The notes beneath the pieces were generated by a model. The model searched no databases and was not told where the DNA came from. It was given only the letters and a program-made list of their open reading frames with translations. 64,000 nt of DNA, taken from positions 140,980,127 to 141,044,126 of the forward strand of contig NC_134833.1 of assembly GCF_004210375.1 (NCBI RefSeq), written 5' to 3'. This DNA is from Tachypleus tridentatus (Eukaryota > Arthropoda > Merostomata > Xiphosura > Limulidae). Shown one piece after another: positions 57,430-64,000 of the stretch (the first letter of the stretch is position 1; each line of letters begins with the position of its first letter). The position numbers were made by a program, and so were the translations under genes.

Positions 57430-59400
57430 TCTACCTTATACCAACTTATGATGGAGGTATCAAATCGCCCATTGTTGACAGAAAGTCCCAACCGCATAAA
57501 AAGTGTTATATGTAATATTATTGGTCTATATAAATCTCTCATTAGATTCTTACTTTTTATTCATTTTTCTAATTTTTGTCGAGGTGCTACTCGAAATATG
57601 GAATTATTTTACAACATTTTAAAACCACATTCATCAAATTAATGAGTATTGTGTATTTTTAAAATGGAAATAAGATAACTAAAATTAATTTTTAGTGTCT
57701 ATAAAACATAGTTTTCTACATAGGATGTTTGTGTGATATTACGTTATAATCGGGCTGATAACAGGTACATCAGGCGTCTCTAATTTTGAACTCATAGACG
57801 ACAGGGGGAGGTCACCTTATTAACATCTCCTACCACAAATTTATGGACTCCTTTTTTTTTTTCCTTACCGAATAATGAAACTTTACAGTCACTCCTATAA
57901 TTCTCCTGCAGATACAAAGACGGAGCGCAAATAGTTTTCTAATAACGGGTCGCGAAACATAGATCCACAGCTTCATAATCCGATATGCTAAACACTGACC
58001 TACGGTCGGCTCAAATTGTTATCTGCCATCAAATTTTGAACTTGAACACTGGATTCCGTATTTTAAATGCATTCTTAAAGTTGTTTTTGTTTTATTTGAT
58101 CTAGCAGCTGGTATTAAATTAAAAACACAGGGTTCTATTTTTACACTGAGTATTATAATGTAATCAAGTTAATTAATTTTTTTTATTTACTTTAGGATTT
58201 AGTGTTAAGTTAGATCATATAATACTGTTTTATTGCCTTTATTTTCATATATGGTTATTTTTGGCTTTCCTTATATCCGTGTGCTATGAATATTGTTTGG
58301 CTAAGTCCACACCGGCTGAACAGGTAAACCCAGACTCTGAGAGAGGAAGGGAGAATCAGATATTTTATTTTTTGTATGTTTTAATAAAATAAAGCCTCGC
58401 AAGCGTAGCCACCTGCCGTCTGTGATATTTGAAGATTGGATTTTGTAGTCCTCGTTTATTCTGAGCTACATCTACAAGTACAGCGAATGTTCCACTGAAG
58501 TTGATAATATAATCCTACTCTATCTTCTTAATACACTCACGAAGACACGTGCAATCAGTCTGTTACTTACCACGTGAAGCGTGCGAATAAACTTTAATAT
58601 CGAGCGAGTGAAGAGTTTTATTTAACACGAGAAGGTAATGCCCGATATAATCTCTCCCATCGTGCACCGCGTGGCTATATCTTTGTTACGTTATGTTTAA
58701 CTGGTTTGGTAAACCATGCAAAGCGCGGTATGTTGTTACCGTATTTTGTTATTTGCACCTAGTGACATATTTTACTGAGCGTAATACACTAGGCAAGTTT
58801 GATTTAATTTTTGAGTAAATAACTTTTGTAAGATAAGAATGCCGAATGTATTAGAGGAAATTCCAAGTTAGTCTAGAGATTTATAGAAGAATACTGCTCT
58901 AGAGTAAACTGGTTTACAAATTAAAATAAAAAACATTAAACAATACAATTTCTGAAAATTTTTCAAATTCATTTTTTCCTGCTTGAATTATAACTATCTC
59001 TTAGAAACAGGGCTTGAGTTGTGTAAAATGATCACGCGGAACTCAATTTTGCAGCCCCTGTAAATCGGAGGTCCAGGGTTCGACAGTCTATTATTTCGAT
59101 TATTTGATGACGTCACAACGTTTGTTGATACAGAAAAGTAACTCATTACTCAAATTCAGGGGAATGACGTGTTACAAAGTAGGTCTATAATGAAGTAGAC
59201 CTACATAAACGATATGAATTGGTAAGATTCTGATAACATGTCTTTACATTTGCGTCTGTTCTTGAACACTCCATAAAAGGAACATTTTCACAACAATTTC
59301 GTACAGTAAGAAATTCGTACACGTTCGTTCAACTCAAGCTGTGCTAAGAAGTCTTCAAATTTATTTGGAGGCTTTCAAATATGTTCTGAATTATTTAAAT
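57430..59400. other. unique AT-rich DNA
   Basis: No gene, array or element recognised. Confidence 0.4.
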
Positions 59401-59990
59401 ACATCTATATAAATATAATAGTACTGACTGTTGTAGGTCCTTGTAACTACTTATCTATATAAATATAACAGTAGTGTGTTTTATGTTCATGTAACTACTT
59501 GTCTACAGAAATATAATAGTATTGTCTGTTTTATGTTCATGTAACTACTTATCTATATAAATATAATAGTACTGTCTGTTGTGTGTCCATTTAACTACTT
59601 TTCTATATAAATATAATAGTACTGGCTGTTGTGTGTCCATTTAACTACTTATTTATATAAATATAATACTACTGTCGTCTGTCCACATAACTATTTATCT
59701 ACAGAGTGTTCGGAAAGTCACTGTGCACTTATATATTTATTAACAGACATGTTTCAATATAGAATACAGGAGGTAAATATGAATGACAATTATAAACAAT
59801 GTTAAAAGTGACCCCGTTGGCATCAATACAGGCCTGGATCATTCTTATTTTGTTTCTAAACACCGCTATCAGTTGCTGGCTTGAAATAGACTGAATAAAA
59901 TATGATTACAAAACTGCACAGTGACATTCTGAACACCCTGTATATAAATATAATAGTACTGACTGTTGTATGTCCATCCATATAACTGTT
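59401..59990. repeat. ~50 bp minisatellite, interrupted by a mariner MITE
   Basis: About seven units of TTATCTATATAAATATAATA, GTACTGTCTGTTGTGTGTCC, ATTTAACTAC at 59401-59700. The array resumes at 59941 (TATATAAATATAATAGTACT) after the insertion at 59702-59940. Confidence 0.92.
59702..59940 (-). mobile_element. mariner-type MITE (239 bp) with transposase C-terminus remnant
   Basis: Inverted ends CAGAGTGTTCGGAAAGTCAC / GTGACATTCTGAACACCCTG, about 27 bp with a few mismatches, flanked by TA (59700-59701 and 59941-59942). Read on the minus strand the interior contains a fragment like IRMIQACIDANG, resembling the C-terminal end of mariner-related transposases, so the element is an internal-deletion derivative of an autonomous transposon. 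Confidence 0.88.
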
Positions 59991-60262
59991 TCGCGCAGTG
60001 TGGATGGATCTTCACGAAATTTCATACTGATGTTCATTAGATCCTTGGGGAGATACATACACATTTTTAGTTTTGAATTTTTTTCGCCCCTAGTTGATGG
60101 ATTTTCACTAACTTTGGCATAAAAGTTTGTTGGGTCAATGTGGCGATACTTGGAAGTTTCATATTTTGTGTCTTGCAATTTTTATTGACTTTTTTCTTTT
60201 TTTTGACAATTACATGTAAGGGAAGCAACTTTTTATGTCATAAAATAGGGGGCGTGTACTCC
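59991..60262. other. possible decayed repeat
   Basis: Contains TGGATGGATCTTCACGAAAT and TTGATGGATTTTCACTAACT about 100 bp apart. A word of this kind is common in invertebrate interspersed repeats, but no ends or coding region are visible. Confidence 0.35.
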
Positions 60263-62377
60263 ATCTAGTTTAAGAATAAAATATTTGTATCAGGAAAGAT
60301 GCGCTACTAATGTAACTACTGTTATTATATCTAAAATATTGCCGTTACAATGAAAAATATCTTATGAGTTTGAAAAAAAAATTAACTGTACATAAAAATA
60401 ATACATGACGTAATATCTACTTAGATAAATTAACATCTTAGTGTGTTTTGTCTTTAAATAATTACATCCAGAAATGCTCTATATCTATAAGTACTATGGA
60501 AATTATTAGTGTTAGCTCATTGAAAAAAAACCCAGAACAAACAGTATTGAAAAATAAATTACAGTTGTAACAGAATACGTCAGTAAAGATATAGCCAGCT
60601 GAAATTTCAAGTAAAATTTTATCTTTCATTGTGCCACAAAACGTCGATTATGTATTACTCTTAATGTGATAACACATATGCCTGACAAGAAATTATAATA
60701 TACACATGTGCAAAACATAAATAAGCGAAAGGTAGGGTTTTACAGTTAAAGTTTTATCATCTTCACCAACGTCAGTAGTAAACCACCGTGTTAAAACTTT
60801 TACTGTTCTTTTGTCTTAAACATGAACGTATAGAAAAATGATTTCTAAAAAGGCTGAGAAACAAAACAAAACATGATAACAGTTTTATCGTTTTTCTTCG
60901 CTGTACGTGAACGATAGGAAACACGATTAAAATAATTACGCTTCCTGCTAGAGTTAAATGATTGTTAGGAGATTTTTTGCAGCATAATATTTATTTCTTT
61001 TTTGTGTGTGTGTTATTACAAAATTCTAAACTGTCAAACTAAAAACATTTCTTTGGCAGATAGGGGTGAAATGATAAAGATTGATCGAAAGGATGAACTT
61101 AAAAAAACGAACTACATCTGTTCGGTAATCTTCAACTAATAAGTTGTCTTTTTTCCCTAAACCTTTATGTTTTTGTATCTAATTTTCAAATCGCGTGGTT
61201 AAGCAAATACTCGCTTGCTAAAGAAACAAAATATTCGTGATTTTAATGTTGTGTTTGAGAATGAAAGTGTATCGATTTTACTAATTTTTTACAACTTTGT
61301 TCACTAAATTTTCGCCACAATTAAATCTTTTCTGGAAAAGTATTTCACAACGAACACGAAGAGACTTGTAATCAGAATTTTGAAGTAGATAAATATATAA
61401 ACCTGCGAACTAACTTACCAAACTTATCTCTGAGCCATGATATGCTGGACTTGTAGAAAGAAACATCAACATAACTGTTTCACGAAACGTAATTGAACCA
61501 TTTGAACCATTTTAGAAAATGTGCGATTGGAGTAAACTACAAATCATAACACGAGATGGTTTTTGTTACATTTTGTAACTGAATTCAAACCCAAATTTAA
61601 TTTCGTCACTAGAAACAATATCTGAAACAAGTAATAATTGTACTGAAAATTCTGTTGCATTCTTAATTATACGTAAAATTTAGGCATATTTCAGTATGTT
61701 TTACGTGAACCCCCGTAAAAGCAGGGTTTTGGCAGAGTTCACGAGTTAAACAAAGTAAACAACCTTTTCTGTAGCTAAACTGAAACATAATGAGGTAGAT
61801 AGTGATATATGTATAAACACAAAACTTTTCGGAAAAGAACTCTTACCATGTAACAGAGGGTAAACAATCATTTGTTTACTGACGTACGTCGTAAATTTGC
61901 TTTAAATTGTATTATTTATATGTTGGTTTGAGAATAATACTTTCAACTGTTGTTTACATGTGTTGGATACGCACAACTGTTTCAACATGAGTTCGATGCA
62001 AGTGTTGAATTTACTTATTTTTAGAAGCGATAGTTTATCTCAAGTTTATTCTGCATCAAATTTCTGATTTTGGAAATGTCGTCCTCCACACTTGTGTTAC
62101 TACAACAGCCAGTTGGCGTCCTTTCAACTATGTTCATATCATGAATACTCTCGCTAAACAATCTATCAAAGCATGTGTGGTGTAGTTCAGTTGTTACTAG
62201 AACATTTTAAAGTTTTTCTTGTTGTTTTGATTGAGAATTATTGTATTATAGTATCTTGTAGTGTGTAGAATGCTCTAGACCTCTGCCAGTTGTTACGTAT
62301 TATAGTTTACCTCGGACGACTATCCGGTTTAATATTACTATTTCAAATAACTGTAAATTTTAGTTTTTATTTAGAAG
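60263..62377. other. unique AT-rich DNA
   Basis: About 2.1 kb, no gene or repeat recognised. Confidence 0.4.
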
Positions 62378-62760
62378 TTGTTTAAATGTTTATGTGTATC
62401 AAATCTGCCAACAAAACTGATACACATACTTTTCTTTTTTGTTGTTTAAATGTTTATGTGTATCAAATCTGCCAACAAGACTGATACACATACTTTTCTT
62501 TTTTTGTTGTTTAAATGTTTATGTGTATCAAATCTGCCAACAAGACTGATACATACTTTTCTTTTTTGTTGTTTAAATGTTTATGTGTTTCAAATCTGCC
62601 AACAAGACTGATACACATACTTTTCTTTTTTTGTTGTTTAAATGTTTATGTGTATCAAATCTGCCAACAAGACTGATACACATACTTTTCTTTTTTTGTT
62701 GTTTAAATGTTTATGTGTATCAAATCTGCCAACAAGACTGATACACATACTTTTCTTTTA
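62378..62760. repeat. six-copy 63 bp tandem repeat, each unit a hairpin
   Basis: Unit: TTGTTTAAATGTTTATGTGT, ATCAAATCTGCCAACAAGAC, TGATACACATACTTTTCTTT. Within each unit TATGTGTATCA and TGATACACATA are perfect 11 bp inverted repeats around AATCTGCCAACAAGAC. Unit 3 has lost four bases of one arm and unit 4 carries a mismatch (GTGTTTC). Confidence 0.95.
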
Positions 62761-62840
62761 ACACAAATACTTTGTAATATACAAACAAAAACAATACAAT
62801 TTATAATAATAGTTAATACTAACAGTGATTATTGTTTGTA

Positions 62841-63114
62841 CATTTGTTTGTTTTGAATTTCGCGCAAAGCTACACGAGGGCTATCTGCGCTAGTCGTCTT
62901 TAATTTAGCAGTGTAAGACTAAAAGGAAGGTAGCTAGTCGTCACCACCCACCGTCAACTCTTGAACTACTCTTTTACCAACGAATAGTGGGATTGGCTGT
63001 TACATTATAACGCCCCCACGGCTGAAAGGGCGAGCATGTTTGGTGTGACGGGATTCGAACCCGCGACCCTCAGATTACGAGTCGTGTGCCTTAACCACTT
63101 GGCCATGCCGAGCC
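62841..63114 (-). repeat. SINE-A, full length
   Basis: Tail ACATTTGTTTGTTTTGAATT, body CACCACCCACCGTCAACTCT, B box GGGATTCGAACCCGCGACC, head GGCTCGGCATGGCCAAGTGG (complement). Confidence 0.93.
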
Positions 63115-64000
63115 AATAGTTATTACAAATGTTGGTTTATAGACAATAGTTTTTCAAGCTTACAAACTATACCGAGTCTTCTGGTTTGTAGTTGAATACT
63201 TTATTGACAATCCAGGTCCACGACAAGCAAATTAATTCTGAGTTGATGCTGTCACACCTCACGTAAGCTAGCCGGTTTGAAATGTTCGAAATCTATAAAC
63301 GTTTCTAGACAAATTATGTAGATTTCCGATTACTTATATCTTCCGAGGTCTATAGTACACTGACTGTATCTGACTAATAATAATATTACTGCCTCTTGAC
63401 GAGTTGGTTTATGTAATTTAACGCGAATTTCTAGAAAGTTCAACAATGTCCGAACAGGCTCGCTTCGTTTTTCGTAGAACAAATATTGTTGATGCTTATT
63501 CTCAAGAATCTTCTACAAATTTAGAGAACAGGCGGGACTTGCACAATATACAACCAATAATATACGTTACTTGTAAAGACGAAAACTATACCGAAACAAA
63601 CCTAGGTATTAAAAATAAACGTACAATGGTAAATCCGTTACACAGTGTATAAGTATACGTGTGAAATGAAGTTCGAGTAAGCACGACATATCTGGTTAGA
63701 TAAATAGTTAGGTCTAGACTGTATGATTGTGAGCTTAGCCATAAAGATGTGTAGTGGCGTTTTCTTTTAAAAGTGAAATTATTGCTGATTGTATTGCAAT
63801 TACAGAGTAGAAAAGAATAATTTGTTATTGAACCAGACAATTATTTCAAGCTCTGAATGCAACTGTGATAACCAACAGTGTAACGAACATTTGTATATGC
63901 GTTTGACTTCTTTTAATATATTATTTTAAAACAAGTGGACTGTTTTACTATTTGTTTATTGTTCAAATTTATCGCCAACAAATCACAGACACCTACTGTA
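63115..64000. other. unique DNA to window end
   Basis: Apart from the small frame at 63446 no feature recognised. Confidence 0.4.
63446..63652 (+). CDS. candidate short ORF or first exon, unrecognised
   Basis: A 68-codon frame with a favourable start context (TTCAACAATGTCC) and natural-looking hydrophilic composition (MSEQARFVFRRTNIVDAYSQ at the start, then Asn/Glu/Arg-rich). It ends in TAA at 63650-63652, beside GTATAAGT-like sequence that could be read as a weak splice donor (63646 onward). No homology recognised. It may be chance, or the 5' exon of a gene continuing beyond the window. Confidence 0.22.
   Translation: MSEQARFVFRRTNIVDAYSQESSTNLENRRDLHNIQPIIYVTCKDENYTETNLGIKNKRTMVNPLHSV

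Noticed and set aside
12786-62760. CRISPR-like arrays because of regularly spaced repeats
   Set aside because: The arrays are contiguous tandem units without unique spacers, and the sequence is eukaryotic.
5087-63114. tRNA genes suggested by GGTTCGAATCC and TGGCCAGGTGGTTAAGG motifs
   Set aside because: All lie in SINE heads followed by the SINE body. Acceptor stems do not close and copies are numerous and diverged, so they are SINE promoters rather than functional tRNAs.

Overview
This is an AT-rich, gene-poor stretch of an animal nuclear genome. There are no bacterial operons, no rRNA and no functional tRNA genes. I could not confirm a single intact cellular protein-coding gene. The content is transposable elements, tRNA-derived SINEs and a striking number of minisatellites with units of about 36-63 bp. 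The dominant ~275 bp SINE (head GGCCCGGCATGGCCAGGTGG, tail ending in CAAAC repeats) together with Tc1/mariner and I-like LINE sequences suggests an arthropod. From memory I associate this SINE with horseshoe crab DNA, but I cannot verify that here.

Layout. 1-12 kb: mostly unique AT-rich DNA with one 1.5 kb Tc1-like element (1056-2584), several SINEs and a hAT-like MITE (11003-11162). 12.8-14.8 kb: two adjacent minisatellites (45/42 bp and 48 bp units) that are open on both strands because their units are multiples of three, then a degenerate flank and a two-copy repeat. 16.0-17.2 kb: a second Tc1-type element (16028-16983) inserted at TA inside a SINE. 17.6-19.9 kb: two old, degenerate tandem arrays. 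20-29.8 kb: SINEs in unique DNA, including a SINE pair sharing the same 5' flank. 29.8-35.3 kb: a structurally full-length, mutationally dead I-like non-LTR retrotransposon with a perfect 12 bp target duplication (CTTACTTTAATT). 39.7-43.7 kb: a 4.0 kb unit carrying about 49 copies of a 49 bp repeat. 47.4-49.3 kb: a further Tc1-like copy and a foldback element. 51.1-51.85 kb: a 52 bp array with higher-order structure. 53.3-57.4 kb: a Tc1-like copy interrupted by a 2.6 kb second copy of the 39.7-43.7 kb unit. 59.4-60.0 kb: a ~50 bp array interrupted by a mariner-type MITE. 62.4-62.8 kb: six hairpin-forming 63 bp repeats.

The most interesting object is the satellite-bearing unit present at 39702-43671 and 54626-57217. 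The second copy sits inside a Tc1 element. Each copy carries one SINE that the other lacks, giving two filled/empty site pairs, and the 49 bp array differs in copy number (about 49 versus 21). This looks like a mobile or duplicated DNA segment that carries a minisatellite with it, possibly a Helitron-like non-autonomous element, although I could not establish its termini.

Possible host coding sequence is limited to weak candidates: a hydrophobic 121-codon frame at 35962-36327 (minus) preceded by an acceptor-like TCTGCAG, a 123-codon frame at 9320-9691, and a short frame with a good start context at 63446-63652. None matches a family I recognise.
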